NCBI GenBank assembly: GCA_900467185.1
Contig: UBPA01000007.1
Location: forward strand, 335,646 to 399,645
Length of the DNA: 64,000 nucleotides
Origin: Hyphomicrobiales bacterium
Lineage (GTDB): Bacteria > Pseudomonadota > Alphaproteobacteria > Rhizobiales > Rhizobiaceae
Direction: 5' to 3'
This document shows, one piece after another, positions 31,912-42,009 of this stretch. The translations under genes were made by a program, and so were the position numbers. Below the pieces are notes generated by a model. The model had not been told where the DNA came from. It saw only the letters and a program-made list of their open reading frames with translations, and searched no databases. Within the stretch, counting starts at the first letter, position 1. Each line of letters starts with the position of its first letter.

Positions 31912-33198
31912 TTACAGGCTGTGCACGCACTTTCCCGCAACATATGTGCGAACGGCGCGACCCGTAAAGCGGGCATTTTCGAACGGCGTGTTTTTCGAGC
32001 GCGAGACGATGGCGTCCTTGGAGACGATCCAGGGCTCGTCGAGATCGATCAGCGTGATGTCCGCCTTCGCGCCGGGCTTCAGCGTTCCCGCGTCGAGCCC
32101 GAAGATCTGCGCCGGCCGGGTGGAGAGCGCGTCGATCAGGCGCATCAGCGGCACTTCGCCGCTGTGATGCAGCCGGAGGGCGGCGGCCAGCATCGTCTCA
32201 AGGCCGATCGCGCCATCGGCCGCGTCGGCGAAGGGCAGGCGCTTGGTGTCGACGTCCTGCGGATCGTGCGAGGAGACGATGATGTCGATCCGTCCCTCGG
32301 CCAGCGCTTGCACCATGGCCGTGCGGTCGTCCTCGCCGCGCAGGGGCGGCGTCAGCTTGAAGAAGGTCCGGTATTCCCCGATGTCGTTCTCGTTCAGCGA
32401 CAGATGGTTGATCGAGATGCCGGAGGTGACGTTGACGCCGCGCGACTTCGCCAGCGCGATGGCATCGACCGATTCCGGCAGCGAGATCTTGGCGGCGTGG
32501 TAGGCGGCGCGAGTGAGGCCGGCAACGCGCAGGTCGCGTTCCAGCGGAATGATCTCCGCCTCGCGCGGCACGCCGGACAGGCCCAGCCAGCTCGCGAGCA
32601 GCCCCTCGTTCATGACGCCGCCGGCGCCCAGATACTTGTCGCGCGATTCCAGCGCGATCACCATGCCGAACTCGCGGGCATAGGTCATGGCCCGGCGCAG
32701 GACGAGCGTATCGTGCAGGGCCTCGCGCCCGTTCGTGAAGCAGACGGCACCGGCCTCGCTGAGAAGGCCGAACTCGGTCATCTCCGTGCCGCGCAGCCCC
32801 TTGGTGAGCGCTGCGGCCGGGTAGACGTTGACGACCGCCTTGTCGCGCGCCGTCTTCATCACGAATTCGACCAGCGCGATATCGTCGATAACGGGATCCG
32901 TATCCGGCATGGCGATGAACGACGTGATGCCCCCGACGGCGGCAGCCTGAGCGGCGGACGCGATCGTCTCGCGGTGCTCGGCACCGGGTTCGCCGACGAA
33001 CACGCGGGCATCGACGAGGCCGGGAACGGCGATCAGGCCGCGGCAATCCTGAACGGTCGCGCCTTCGGGCACGCCCTGATGGGCCGCGTCGCTGCCGGCC
33101 GCCAGGATCACGCCGTCGCGAATGAGGATCGCGCCCGTTTCATCGAGGTTGCGCGACGGGTCGAGGATGCGCAGATTGTTGAGGACAAGATCGGTCAT
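31912..33198 (-). CDS. pyrC: Dihydroorotase-like protein (PyrC-type, probably non-catalytic)
   Basis: This 428-residue amidohydrolase-fold protein is normally annotated as dihydroorotase. The metal-binding HxH at the end of the first strand is absent: where active enzymes have Asp-x-His-x-His, this has Asp63-Ala-Arg-Val-Phe67. The late DHAPH-type motif reads SSHDPQDVD. Such proteins (PyrC' in Pseudomonas) are known as inactive structural partners of aspartate transcarbamoylase. The ATGA overlap with pyrB, encoded just upstream, fits that role. If so, the cell needs an active dihydroorotase elsewhere. Confidence 0.85.
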   Translation of the reverse strand: MTDLVLNNLRILDPSRNLDETGAILIRDGVILAAGSDAAHQGVPEGATVQDCRGLIAVPGLVDARVFVGEPGAEHRETIASAAQAAAVGGITSFIAMPDTDPVIDDIALVEFVMKTARDKAVVNVYPAAALTKGLRGTEMTEFGLLSEAGAVCFTNGREALHDTLVLRRAMTYAREFGMVIALESRDKYLGAGGVMNEGLLASWLGLSGVPREAEIIPLERDLRVAGLTRAAYHAAKISLPESVDAIALAKSRGVNVTSGISINHLSLNENDIGEYRTFFKLTPPLRGEDDRTAMVQALAEGRIDIIVSSHDPQDVDTKRLPFADAADGAIGLETMLAAALRLHHSGEVPLMRLIDALSTRPAQIFGLDAGTLKPGAKADITLIDLDEPWIVSKDAIVSRSKNTPFENARFTGRAVRTYVAGKCVHSL

Positions 33199-34154
33199 GC
33201 GCGCGTACCCTGATTGTTGAGACCGCCCTGATGTTGGGAAACGAGCAGCGCTTCCATCACGGCCATGCGCACCGCAACGCCCATTTCGACCTGCTGCTCG
33301 ATGACGCTCTGCGGTCCGTCGGCAATCTCCGAAGCGATTTCGACGCCGCGGTTCATGGGGCCGGGATGCATGACAAGTGCGTCTTCCTTCGCCGCCTTCA
33401 GTTTCTCCGCGTCGAGGCCGTAATAGCGGAAGTACTCGCGCACCGAGGGTACGAAGGCGCCGGCCATGCGCTCGCGCTGCAGCCGCAGCATCATCACGAC
33501 GTCCGCATCCTTCAGGCCCTCTTCCATCGAGTGGTAGACCTCAGCACCCATGTCGGCGATGCCGGACGGCAGCAGCGTTGCAGGGGCGACGACGCGCACG
33601 CGGGCGCCCATCTGGTTGAGAAGCAGGATGTTGGAGCGGGCGACGCGCGAATGCAGCACGTCGCCGCAGATGGCCACGATGATGCGCGACAGCTTGCCCT
33701 TGGCCCGCCGGATCGTCAGCGCATCGAGCAGCGCCTGTGTCGGGTGCTCGTGCTGGCCGTCGCCGGCATTGATGACCGAGCAGGAAACCTTCTGCGCGAG
33801 AAGGGCGGCAGCACCGGCCGAGGAGTGGCGCACGACCAGCACGTCGGGGTGCATGGCGTTCAGCGTCATCGCGGTGTCGATCAGCGTTTCGCCCTTCTTC
33901 ACCGAGGAGTTGCCGACCGACATGTTCATGACGTCGGCCCCGAGCCGCTTTCCGGCAAGCTCGAAGGAGGACTGCGTCCGGGTGGAGGCTTCGAAGAAGA
34001 GGTTGATCTGGGTAAGGCCTCGCAGCGTCGAGGTTTTCTTCTCGCGCTGACGGGAGATTTTGACCGCCTCGTCGGCGAGATCGAGAAGTCCGGTGATATC
34101 GCGCTCGTTCAGGCCCTTGATGCCGAGAAGATGGCGATGCGGAAAGAAATCCAT
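33195..34154 (-). CDS. pyrB: Aspartate carbamoyltransferase catalytic subunit
   Basis: This enzyme condenses carbamoyl phosphate with aspartate, the committed step of pyrimidine synthesis. It is 319 residues long. The carbamoyl-phosphate loop is STRTQ (57-61), followed by [18 protein letters not shown] and the aspartate-binding region [11 protein letters not shown] are also visible. Its stop overlaps the start of the PyrC-like gene by four bases, and no pyrI regulatory gene is nearby. The pair probably forms a class A-type complex. Confidence 0.97.
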   Translation of the reverse strand: MDFFPHRHLLGIKGLNERDITGLLDLADEAVKISRQREKKTSTLRGLTQINLFFEASTRTQSSFELAGKRLGADVMNMSVGNSSVKKGETLIDTAMTLNAMHPDVLVVRHSSAGAAALLAQKVSCSVINAGDGQHEHPTQALLDALTIRRAKGKLSRIIVAICGDVLHSRVARSNILLLNQMGARVRVVAPATLLPSGIADMGAEVYHSMEEGLKDADVVMMLRLQRERMAGAFVPSVREYFRYYGLDAEKLKAAKEDALVMHPGPMNRGVEIASEIADGPQSVIEQQVEMGVAVRMAVMEALLVSQHQGGLNNQGTRA

Positions 34155-34362
34155 GGGAAGCCCGCCTCAAATGGTCGCGTTGCCGCGCTCTATAGAGCCT
34201 GTGCGGGTGGGCGGCAAGGCAGGGCGTGCGAACAGGTGAGGACAAAGCCCGCGGGCGCCGACGCATCGGGCCGCGGCGGCTTGGCCGATGGCGGTATCGA
34301 TTTTGCGGGAGGGCGCAGCCAGTGCTGTTCCTAACGTTCCGCACTTCGGCTAGAACCGGATC

Positions 34363-36012
34363 ATGACCGTGACTCGACCCGACCAGACCCTTGACGACCT
34401 CAACCAGCCGAAACCCTGGTCGGGCATCAACGCCTATCGTTCCGATCCCCTGCTGACCGACGTCGCAAGCGGGTTGCCCAAGGTGTTGCGCGACGATTTC
34501 GACGGGCTCGGCCGCTATGTCACCTCCCCGGAAGCGCAGGATCTTGCGCGCATGGCCAACCAGGGCGTGCCGCAATTGCGCACGCATGGGCCGCGCGGCG
34601 AGCGGCTCGACGTGGTCGATTTCCACCCCGCCTGGCATGCGCTGATGCGCCGCTCCATGACGGCGGGCCTGCATTCCTCTGTCTGGGAAAATGTGGCCGA
34701 CGAGCGTGGCCATGCCCATAAGAGTCGGGCCATCCGATTCTATCTCACCGCGCAGCTCGAAAGCGGCCATCTCTGCCCGCTGACGATGACCAGCGCCTCG
34801 CTGGCCGCCATGGCCGCGACGCCGATGGTGCAGAAGGAATGGGCGCCAAAGGTCCTGTCGCGGAAATACGACGCCTCGAACCGCCCTTTCATGCAGAAAT
34901 CCGCCGTCACCATCGGCATGGGCATGACGGAGAAGCAGGGCGGCACGGATGTTCGCGCGAACGTCTCCACCGCCGAGCGGGTAGGCGAGGGGATCTACCG
35001 GCTCTCCGGCCACAAATGGTTCATGTCCGCGCCGATGAGCGACGCCTTCGTCATGCTGGCGCAGACGCGCGAGGGGCTCGGCTGCTTCCTCGTTCCCCGG
35101 CTGTTGGAGGACGGATCGGCGAACGGCCTGCGGTTCCAGCGGCTTAAGGACAAGCTCGGCAACCGCTCGAATGCCTCCTCCGAGGTCGAGTTTTCCGAAA
35201 CCTTCGGCTTCATCCTCGGCGCGCCGGATGCCGGCATCACCACGATTCTCGACATGGTCACGCTGACGCGGCTCGATTGCGCCCTGTCCTCGGCCGGCAT
35301 GATGCGCGCCAGCCTTGCCGAAGCAGTCCACTACACCCGCGGACGCGCCGTTCTCGGACGCCCGCTGGTCGCGCAGCCGATGATGACGCGCGTGCTGGCC
35401 GATATGGCGCTGGACGTCGCCGCCGCGAGCGCGCTCTCCCTGCGGCTCGCCGATGCCTTCGACCGCGCGCGCGACAGTGCGGAGGAGGCGGCCTATGCCC
35501 GCATCATGACGCCGGTCGTCAAATACTGGGTCTGCAAGACCGCACCCACCCTCATTGCCGAGGCAATGGAATGCCTGGGCGGCAATGGCTATGTCGAAGA
35601 GCGCCCGATCGCCCGGCACTACCGCGAGGCGCCGGTGAATGCGATCTGGGAAGGTTCCGGCAATGTGATGGCGCTCGATGTGCTCAGGGTGCTGAAGCGC
35701 GGCCGGGAGCTGTTCGAGGCTCTGTTCGACATCATCGGCCGGGATCTCGGTCCCGCCGCGCGCAAGACCATCGACGTGCTGCGCGCCGCCATTTCGCTCT
35801 GCGAGCGCGACGAGGGGGCGGCACGCCTGCTGGTCGAGCAGCTCGCGCTCGCCGCGGCCGCCGCCGAGCTTTACCGGCTCGGTGCCGGACGCATTGCCGA
35901 TGCCTTCATGGAGTCTCGCCTTGCCGCCGGCTGGCGCTCTACCTACGGCATGCTCGATTCGCGCTTCGACAGCGCGATGATCGTCGATCTCCTTTATCCC
36001 GCTTCCAGCTGA
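34363..36012 (+). CDS. aidB: AidB-like acyl-CoA dehydrogenase family protein
   Basis: This FAD flavoprotein resembles E. coli AidB, an adaptive-response protein that binds DNA and is linked to protection from alkylating agents. Its physiological reaction is unsettled. The 549-residue protein begins with the AidB-type N-terminus (NQPKPWSGINAYRSDPLL). It has the acyl-CoA dehydrogenase core with GMGMTEKQGGTDVRAN and SGHKWFMSAPMSD, and the C-terminal CLGGNGYVEERPIARHYREAPVNAIWEGSGNVMALDVLR. I see no Ada-type gene beside it. It stands alone, divergent from pyrB. Confidence 0.9.
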   Translation: MTVTRPDQTLDDLNQPKPWSGINAYRSDPLLTDVASGLPKVLRDDFDGLGRYVTSPEAQDLARMANQGVPQLRTHGPRGERLDVVDFHPAWHALMRRSMTAGLHSSVWENVADERGHAHKSRAIRFYLTAQLESGHLCPLTMTSASLAAMAATPMVQKEWAPKVLSRKYDASNRPFMQKSAVTIGMGMTEKQGGTDVRANVSTAERVGEGIYRLSGHKWFMSAPMSDAFVMLAQTREGLGCFLVPRLLEDGSANGLRFQRLKDKLGNRSNASSEVEFSETFGFILGAPDAGITTILDMVTLTRLDCALSSAGMMRASLAEAVHYTRGRAVLGRPLVAQPMMTRVLADMALDVAAASALSLRLADAFDRARDSAEEAAYARIMTPVVKYWVCKTAPTLIAEAMECLGGNGYVEERPIARHYREAPVNAIWEGSGNVMALDVLRVLKRGRELFEALFDIIGRDLGPAARKTIDVLRAAISLCERDEGAARLLVEQLALAAAAAELYRLGAGRIADAFMESRLAAGWRSTYGMLDSRFDSAMIVDLLYPASS

Positions 36013-36054
36013 GCGCGTCTCGTCCGCGACATCCGCGCGCGGCTCTGGCCGGCC

Positions 36055-36100
36055 GTTAACCTTAACGAAAGGTTGACGTTGCCTCGTCAAGGTTAACGTT
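36055..36100. repeat. Cluster of three AAGGTTRAC elements (one inverted, two direct)
   Basis: AAGGTTGACGTT (36069-36080) and AAGGTTAACGTT (36089-36100) are direct repeats with one mismatch and 20-bp spacing, two helical turns. GTTAACCTT at 36055-36063 is an inverted copy. The cluster lies 36 bp upstream of the small membrane gene at 36136, a position expected for an operator. Confidence 0.5.
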
Positions 36101-36135
36101 CCATGTGTTGTGGATCGCAACCGCACGGAGCCCGC

Positions 36136-36309
36136 ATGATGCGCGCAGTCCTGACGTTCATTCCCATGTCGATCGTCGCGGTCGTCGCGCTGGACGTAGC
36201 GGTGCCGGCCCTCGTTCTTCTGGTCTGTGTCGTCGCCACCGGCGCGGCGGCTTCGGTCGCAGCCTGGGGAGCGCGCGGCATGGCGACCATGAGAGGAGAC
36301 CGGGCATGA
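36136..36309 (+). CDS. Small two-helix membrane protein, hypothetical
   Basis: The 57-residue product (MMRAVLTFIPMSIVAV...) has two hydrophobic segments (about 4-20 and 22-45) and a short basic tail. I choose ATG at 36136. An upstream ATG at 36103 would add 11 residues without hydrophobic character. The TGA stop overlaps the ATG of the next gene (ATGA), which supports translation of both. The function is unknown. Confidence 0.5.
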   Translation: MMRAVLTFIPMSIVAVVALDVAVPALVLLVCVVATGAAASVAAWGARGMATMRGDRA

Positions 36310-36641
36310 AGTGGCTTCTGATCCTGTGGGGCGGGCCGGTCCTGTTCCTGACGAGCTGGTACACGCTCTCCTACAACGACATCAGCTTCGGCATCTTCAT
36401 GCTGTCGCGCGAGGCGAACGATCTCGTGTTCCAGATGTACGGCAACGTGCTCGGCATCGCGCCCGAAACGATCCCGCCGCTCGTCGCGCGCGCGATGATC
36501 TTCGACAGCTTCATCGTCTTCGGCCTCATCGCGCTGCGCAAGCGCAAGGCGATCATCGCCTGGTACCGTCGCCGGAACGATCAGTCGTCGGTGGACGCCG
36601 CAACGCGTGCCAGCGAGGCCAGCCTGTCCAGCGCGCCCTGA
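36306..36641 (+). CDS. Conserved hypothetical membrane protein (DUF6105-like)
   Basis: This is a 111-residue protein with an N-terminal hydrophobic helix ([23 protein letters not shown] is its start), a central amphipathic part with [23 protein letters not shown], a second helix and a basic tail. It resembles a rhizobial family I believe is DUF6105; this is recall, not a search. It is coupled to the preceding small gene. The 3' end overlaps ruvX on the other strand by 61 bp. Confidence 0.7.
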   Translation: MKWLLILWGGPVLFLTSWYTLSYNDISFGIFMLSREANDLVFQMYGNVLGIAPETIPPLVARAMIFDSFIVFGLIALRKRKAIIAWYRRRNDQSSVDAATRASEASLSSAP

Positions 36642-37072
36642 AGAATGAAGGAGGCCGCGGCCGAATCGATGCGCTCCGCGCGCTTGGCGCGGGACACGTC
36701 CATCTCGATCAGCGTCCGCTCGGCCGCCACCGTCGAGAGCCGCTCGTCCCAGTAGACGAAGGGCAGGGTGGTCTTCTGTTCCATATTGCGCACGAAGGCC
36801 CGGGTCGCCTGCGCCCGCGGCCCATGCGACCCGTCCATGTTCACCGGCAGGCCGATCACGAAGGCCGCGATCCGCTCCTTCTCGGCAAAGGCCAGCAGCG
36901 CCTGCGCGTCGGCCGTGAATTTCGTGCGCTTGATCACCGTTCGCGGCGTGGCGAGCCCGCGGCCGAGGTCGGATACGGACAGACCGATCGTCTTGGTGCC
37001 CAGGTCAAGCCCGGCAATCGCCTGACGCGGCAGCAGGGTGTCCGCCAGGTCTTCGATGGTCATCACGCTCAT
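36581..37072 (-). CDS. ruvX: Putative pre-16S rRNA nuclease / Holliday junction resolvase homolog RuvX (YqgF)
   Basis: This RNase H-fold protein is proposed to process the 5' end of 16S rRNA; a resolvase role has also been suggested. It is 163 residues long. The first active-site aspartate is Asp23 in [33 protein letters not shown] and [13 protein letters not shown] follow, with a late Asp in [13 protein letters not shown]. It begins opposite the UPF0173 gene. Confidence 0.93.
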   Translation of the reverse strand: MSVMTIEDLADTLLPRQAIAGLDLGTKTIGLSVSDLGRGLATPRTVIKRTKFTADAQALLAFAEKERIAAFVIGLPVNMDGSHGPRAQATRAFVRNMEQKTTLPFVYWDERLSTVAAERTLIEMDVSRAKRAERIDSAAASFILQGALDRLASLARVAASTDD

Positions 37073-37205
37073 GCTAAACCTCTCCGTCGGCCTTTGTCTT
37101 TGCCTGTCGATGTTCCATATGCTCCGCGGGCACCGATTTCACCAGCGCGCGTTTCGCCCGGTCGGGGTTTAAGGCGCGCCCGCCACAGATGACAGGAGAT
37201 ATGTC

Positions 37206-37910
37206 ATGAAGATCCAATGGCTCGGCCATTCCGCCTTCCACATCGAGACAGCCAAAGCAAAGATCCTGGTCGACCCGTTCTTCTCGGGCAACCCGTCCTT
37301 CGACGAATCGACCCGCAAGGACGCGGCCGCCGGCCTCGACTATATCCTGCTCACCCACGGCCATGGCGACCATGTGGGCGATACCGTCGCACTGGCGAAA
37401 GAAACCGGCGCGACCGTCGTCGCCAATGCCGATCTGGCGGCATGGCTCGGTTCGCGGGGCGTCTCCGCGCTCGAAATGGGCAATACCGGCGGCACAATTC
37501 ACCTCAAGGGCTTTTCAACGACCTTCGTCAACGCCCTGCATTCCTCCGCGCAGATCACCGAGGATGGCGTTTCGCACTCGCTCGGCAGTGCCAACGGCCT
37601 TGTCCTGCATTTCGACGATGCTCCGACGCTTTACCACATGGGCGACACCGACATCTTCTCGGACATGGCGCTGATCCAGGAGCTTCACCAGCCCGATATC
37701 GGCCTCGTTCCGATCGGCGACCGCTTCACCATGGGCGGTGCCGTGGCCGCGCTTGCCTGCCAGCGTTACTTCAAGTTCACCACCGTGCTGCCCTGCCACT
37801 ACGGTTCCTTCCCGATCGTGGACCAGACCCCGGATCTCTTCATCGCCGCCATGGAACCGGCGAGCACCAAGGTCGAAGTCCCCGCAGTGGGCGGCGTCGT
37901 AACGGTCTGA
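37206..37910 (+). CDS. Metal-dependent hydrolase, UPF0173 family
   Basis: This 234-residue metallo-beta-lactamase-fold protein has the HxHxDH motif at 51-56 (HGHGDH). Further likely metal ligands are GDTDIFSDM and the late PCHYGSFP. The family is often annotated as a putative Zn-dependent hydrolase, with no confirmed substrate. The start at 37206 follows ACAGGAGATATGTC, a strong ribosome binding site. The ATG at 37201 would run at once into a stop. gatC follows about 100 bp later. Confidence 0.92.
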   Translation: MKIQWLGHSAFHIETAKAKILVDPFFSGNPSFDESTRKDAAAGLDYILLTHGHGDHVGDTVALAKETGATVVANADLAAWLGSRGVSALEMGNTGGTIHLKGFSTTFVNALHSSAQITEDGVSHSLGSANGLVLHFDDAPTLYHMGDTDIFSDMALIQELHQPDIGLVPIGDRFTMGGAVAALACQRYFKFTTVLPCHYGSFPIVDQTPDLFIAAMEPASTKVEVPAVGGVVTV

Positions 37911-38008
37911 TCATCCCGCGAACGCGGTCTCGCCTGAATCCCCCGTTGCGCGCTCCCGTCGTGGTCAGTATAGCGGGGGATCATTTCCCGTTAGGCCCGG
38001 AGTCCGCC

Positions 38009-38296
38009 ATGTCCGTCGATCTCGTCACCGTCAAGCGCGTCGCGCATCTCGCCCGCATCGCCGTCAGCGAAGACGATGCCAACCGCATGACCGGCGAGCT
38101 GAACGCGATCCTCGGCTTCGTCGAACAACTCGGCGAAGTCGATGTCACCGGTGTCGAGCCGATGACATCGGTGACGCCGATGGCCATGAAGAAGCGCGAG
38201 GATCTTGTGAGCGACGGAGGCAAGGCGGACGATATCGTCGCCAATGCGCCGAATTCCGACCGGAACTTCTTCCTCGTGCCGAAGGTCGTCGAATAA
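38009..38296 (+). CDS. gatC: Aspartyl/glutamyl-tRNA amidotransferase subunit C
   Basis: GatC stabilises the GatCAB complex, which converts Glu-tRNA(Gln) and often Asp-tRNA(Asn) to the amidated forms. The 95-residue protein shows [32 protein letters not shown] and [13 protein letters not shown]. The ATG at 38009 follows CGGAGTCCGCC. It is the first gene of the gat cluster, 67 bp before gatA. Confidence 0.96.
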   Translation: MSVDLVTVKRVAHLARIAVSEDDANRMTGELNAILGFVEQLGEVDVTGVEPMTSVTPMAMKKREDLVSDGGKADDIVANAPNSDRNFFLVPKVVE

Positions 38297-38363
38297 AGAG
38301 ACCGACCGCTCACGCCTCGAAGACCGCTTCGCCCGCCTGCCGTTTACGAAAGTCCCGTTCGCC

Positions 38364-39845
38364 ATGACCGAACTCACCCACCTCACCATCGCCGAAGCCC
38401 GCGACCGGCTGGCCGCCCGCGACATCACGGCCGTCGAACTGACGGACGCCTATATCTCCGCCATCGACGCCGCAAACGGCGCCTTGAACGCCTACGTCAC
38501 CGTGACGCCGGAGAAGGCGCGTGCGATGGCCAAGGCCTCCGACGAGCGCCTCGCAGCCGGCAAGGCCGGCGCGCTGGAAGGCATTCCGCTCGGGATCAAG
38601 GACCTGTTCGGCACCGAAGGCGTGCACACGCAGGCCTGCAGCCACATTCTCGATGGGTTCGCGCCGCGTTACGAATCGACCGTGACGCAGAACCTGTGGA
38701 ACGACGGTGCCGTCATGCTCGGCAAGCTGAACATGGACGAGTTCGCCATGGGCTCCTCCAACGAAAGCTCCTATTACGGCCCGGTCAAGAACCCCTGGCG
38801 CGCCACCGGCTCCAATGCCGACCTGGTGCCCGGCGGCTCGTCGGGCGGATCGGCGGCGGCCGTCGCGGCCTTCCTCTGCGCCGGTGCCACCGCGACCGAC
38901 ACGGGCGGCTCCATCCGCCAGCCCGCGGCCTTCACGGGTACGGTCGGCATCAAGCCGACCTATGGCCGCTGCTCGCGCTGGGGCATCGTCGCGTTCGCCT
39001 CCTCGCTCGATCAGGCAGGCCCGATCGCCCGTGACGTGCGCGATGCGGCAATCCTCCTCAAATCCATGGCGAGCGTCGATGCGAAGGACACGACCTCGGT
39101 CGATCTGCCGGTGCCGGATTACGAAAAGGCACTGGGCGGCTCGCTGAAGGGCATGAAGATCGGCATTCCCGCGGAATACCGCGTCGAAGGCATGCCGGAA
39201 GAGATCGAGGCGCTCTGGCGCCAGGGCATCGCCTGGCTGAAGGACGCCGGTGCCGAGATCGTCGATATATCCCTGCCGCACACGAAATACGCCCTGCCGG
39301 CCTACTACATCGTGGCACCGGCCGAGGCGTCCTCGAACCTTGCCCGCTATGACGGCGTGCGCTACGGCCTGCGCGTCGACGGCAAGGACATTGCCGACAT
39401 GTACGAACAGACGCGCGCCGCCGGCTTCGGGCAGGAGGTCAAGCGCCGCATCATGATCGGCACCTATGTGCTGTCTGCCGGCTATTACGATGCCTACTAC
39501 TTGCGCGCCCAGAAGGTCCGCACACTGATCAAGCGCGATTTCGAGACGGCCTTCCACGCCGGCGTCGATGCGATCCTCACGCCCGCCACGCCGTCCTCCG
39601 CCTTCGGCATTGCCGATCAGGAGCTCGCGGCCGATCCGGTGAAGATGTATCTCAACGACATTTTCACGGTGACGGTGAACATGGCCGGCTTGCCGAGCAT
39701 TGCCGTGCCCGCCGGCCTCGACGCCAAGGGCCTTCCCCTTGGCCTGCAGCTGATCGGCAGGCCGTTCGAGGAGGAGACGCTCTTCAAGACCGCCCATGTC
39801 ATCGAGCAGGCCGCCGGACGCTTCACGCCGCCCAAGTGGTGGTAG
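38364..39845 (+). CDS. gatA: Aspartyl/glutamyl-tRNA amidotransferase subunit A
   Basis: This subunit hydrolyses glutamine and supplies ammonia to GatB. The amidase-signature triad is visible: Lys79 (GIKDLFG), cis-Ser159 (in GGSSGGSA) and nucleophile Ser183 ([10 protein letters not shown]). It is 493 residues long, the usual length. I start at 38364 ([14 protein letters not shown]). The frame stays open further upstream into gatC, but the added residues are not conserved. Confidence 0.97.
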   Translation: MTELTHLTIAEARDRLAARDITAVELTDAYISAIDAANGALNAYVTVTPEKARAMAKASDERLAAGKAGALEGIPLGIKDLFGTEGVHTQACSHILDGFAPRYESTVTQNLWNDGAVMLGKLNMDEFAMGSSNESSYYGPVKNPWRATGSNADLVPGGSSGGSAAAVAAFLCAGATATDTGGSIRQPAAFTGTVGIKPTYGRCSRWGIVAFASSLDQAGPIARDVRDAAILLKSMASVDAKDTTSVDLPVPDYEKALGGSLKGMKIGIPAEYRVEGMPEEIEALWRQGIAWLKDAGAEIVDISLPHTKYALPAYYIVAPAEASSNLARYDGVRYGLRVDGKDIADMYEQTRAAGFGQEVKRRIMIGTYVLSAGYYDAYYLRAQKVRTLIKRDFETAFHAGVDAILTPATPSSAFGIADQELAADPVKMYLNDIFTVTVNMAGLPSIAVPAGLDAKGLPLGLQLIGRPFEEETLFKTAHVIEQAAGRFTPPKWW

Positions 39846-39884
39846 GCCGAGCGATCTTCGCGTCGGTGGGGGCTTGGATACGCC

Positions 39885-40385
39885 ATGGTTCTGGTACGCG
39901 GTGCACGCGAGGATGAGGTGCCCCGGCTGGTGAAGATCGGCCTTGCCGCCTGGGCGCAGGCGGTGGTCGGCTTTGCCGATGTCGCCAAGATGCGCACCAC
40001 GGCCGAATACTCTTTCGGCTCGTTCCTGCGCGAAGGCTGGCCCCGTACCCTCGTGGTGGAAACAGGCGGCGCGAGCGTCGGCTGGGCCGCGCGGGAGAAC
40101 GGCGATGTCGAGGTCAGCGACCTCTGGGTCATGCCCGACCACCAGCGTCACGGACTGGGCAGCGCGCTGATAGAGGCGCTGCGCGGCGACATGGAGGGAG
40201 CCGGGCTGCCGGAAATGACGGCGCGGACCCATGCGGGCAACGCGCCGGCCATCGCCTTCTTCCGCCATCACGGCTTTCGCATCGCCTGGTTTTCGACCGC
40301 CTACCTTACCCGGCTGGATCGGGATGTGGAACAGGTGGGGCTCGCCCGGACGCTCCGCGACGTCGAAAGCGACGGCGAGATCTGA
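39885..40385 (+). CDS. GNAT family N-acetyltransferase (between gatA and gatB)
   Basis: This is a 166-residue GCN5-related acetyltransferase using acetyl-CoA. The motif A region reads LWVMPDHQRHGLGSALIEAL (V/I-x-x-x-Q-R-x-G-x-G/A type), followed by NAPAIAFFRHHGFRI, the motif B signature. The substrate is unknown. It lies 39 bp after gatA and 119 bp before gatB, in the same direction, so it is probably cotranscribed. Confidence 0.88.
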   Translation: MVLVRGAREDEVPRLVKIGLAAWAQAVVGFADVAKMRTTAEYSFGSFLREGWPRTLVVETGGASVGWAARENGDVEVSDLWVMPDHQRHGLGSALIEALRGDMEGAGLPEMTARTHAGNAPAIAFFRHHGFRIAWFSTAYLTRLDRDVEQVGLARTLRDVESDGEI

Positions 40386-40504
40386 CGCGGCCGAGCGCCT
40401 GACCAGCCGGAAACCGGTGCCGGACATTCGCGCGCGTCTTGCACCCCTCCAGCATTTGTTCTAACCCGGACCTACCCAAAAGAAGCCTGCAGGAAGAGCC
40501 TTCC

Positions 40505-42007
40505 ATGACCCTTGTCGACGTTCGCACGCCCGATCCGAAACGCTTCATCCCCGGTGCCACCGGCGACTGGGAAGTGATCGTCGGCATGGAGGTGCACGCG
40601 CAGGTCACGAGCCAATCGAAGCTGTTTTCCGGCGCATCCACCACCTTCGGCAATGCGGCCAACGCCAACGTCTCGCTGGTCGATGCCGCCATGCCCGGCA
40701 TGCTGCCCGTCATCAACGAGGAATGTGTTCGCCAGGCGGTGCGCACCGGCCTCGGCCTCAAGGCGCAGATCAACCATCGTTCGATCTTCGACCGGAAGAA
40801 CTACTTCTACCCCGACCTGCCGCAGGGCTACCAGATCTCGCAGTTCAAGGACCCGATCGTCGGCGAAGGCAAGATCGTCATCTCGCTCGGCCCCGATCGC
40901 CAGGGGCATTTCGAAGATATCGAGATCGGCATCGAGCGGCTGCACCTTGAGCAGGACGCCGGCAAGTCGATGCACGACCAGCATCCGACCATGTCCTATG
41001 TCGATCTCAACCGCTCGGGCGTCGCCCTGATGGAAATCGTGTCGAAGCCCGACATGCGCTCGTCCGACGAGGCCAAGGCCTATATGACGAAGCTGCGTTC
41101 CATCGTGCGCTATCTCGGCACCTGCGACGGCAACATGGACGAGGGCTCCATGCGCGCCGACGTCAACGTGTCCGTCCGCCGCCCCGGCGCGGAATTCGGC
41201 ACACGTTGCGAGATCAAGAACGTCAACTCCATCCGCTTCATCGGCCAGGCCATCGAGTATGAAGCCCGCCGCCAGATCGCGATTCTGGAGGACGGCGGAA
41301 AGATCGATCAGGAGACGCGCCTGTTCGACCCGAACAAGGGCGAGACGCGCTCCATGCGCTCCAAGGAAGATGCGCATGATTATCGCTACTTCCCCGATCC
41401 GGATCTCCTGCCGCTCGAATTCGACGAGGCCTTCGTCGAGGCGCTGCGGGTCGATCTGCCGGAACTGCCTGATGACAAGAAGGAGCGCTTCGTGCGCGAC
41501 CTCGGCCTGTCCACCTATGACGCCTCCGTGCTGGTCTCGGAAAAGGCGATCGCCGATTATTTCGAGGCGGTCGCTGCCGGCCGCGACGGCAAGGCGGCCG
41601 CGAACTGGGTCATCAACGATCTGCTGGGCGCCTTGAACAAAGCCGGCAAAGGGATTGAAGAGACTCCGGTTTCCCCCGTTCAGCTCGGCGGCATCCTCGA
41701 CCTCATCAAGTCGGAAGTCATCTCCGGCAAACTCGCCAAGGACCTGTTCGAGATCGTCTTCAACGAGGGCGGCGACCCGGCCGAGATCGTGGAAGTCCGC
41801 GGCATGAAGCAGGTGACGGACACGGGCGCCATCGAGAAGGCCGTGGACGAGATTATCGCCGCCAATCCGGATCAGGTCGAGAAGGTCAAGGCCAAGCCGT
41901 CGCTCGCCGGCTGGTTCGTCGGCCAGGTGATGAAATCCACCGGCGGCAAGGCGAACCCGCAGGCGGTGCAGGCACTCGTCAAGGCGAAGCTCGGGATTGA
42001 GGACTAG
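40505..42007 (+). CDS. gatB: Aspartyl/glutamyl-tRNA amidotransferase subunit B
   Basis: This subunit binds the tRNA and transfers ammonia to the phosphorylated side chain. It is 500 residues long, with the GatB signature ([11 protein letters not shown], later [20 protein letters not shown] and [11 protein letters not shown]). The C-terminal YqeY-like domain (about 350-500) ends in [25 protein letters not shown]. The start at 40505 follows GGAAGAGCCTTCC. The GNAT gene downstream begins 2 bp after the stop. Confidence 0.97.
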   Translation: MTLVDVRTPDPKRFIPGATGDWEVIVGMEVHAQVTSQSKLFSGASTTFGNAANANVSLVDAAMPGMLPVINEECVRQAVRTGLGLKAQINHRSIFDRKNYFYPDLPQGYQISQFKDPIVGEGKIVISLGPDRQGHFEDIEIGIERLHLEQDAGKSMHDQHPTMSYVDLNRSGVALMEIVSKPDMRSSDEAKAYMTKLRSIVRYLGTCDGNMDEGSMRADVNVSVRRPGAEFGTRCEIKNVNSIRFIGQAIEYEARRQIAILEDGGKIDQETRLFDPNKGETRSMRSKEDAHDYRYFPDPDLLPLEFDEAFVEALRVDLPELPDDKKERFVRDLGLSTYDASVLVSEKAIADYFEAVAAGRDGKAAANWVINDLLGALNKAGKGIEETPVSPVQLGGILDLIKSEVISGKLAKDLFEIVFNEGGDPAEIVEVRGMKQVTDTGAIEKAVDEIIAANPDQVEKVKAKPSLAGWFVGQVMKSTGGKANPQAVQALVKAKLGIED

Positions 42008-42009
42008 GC

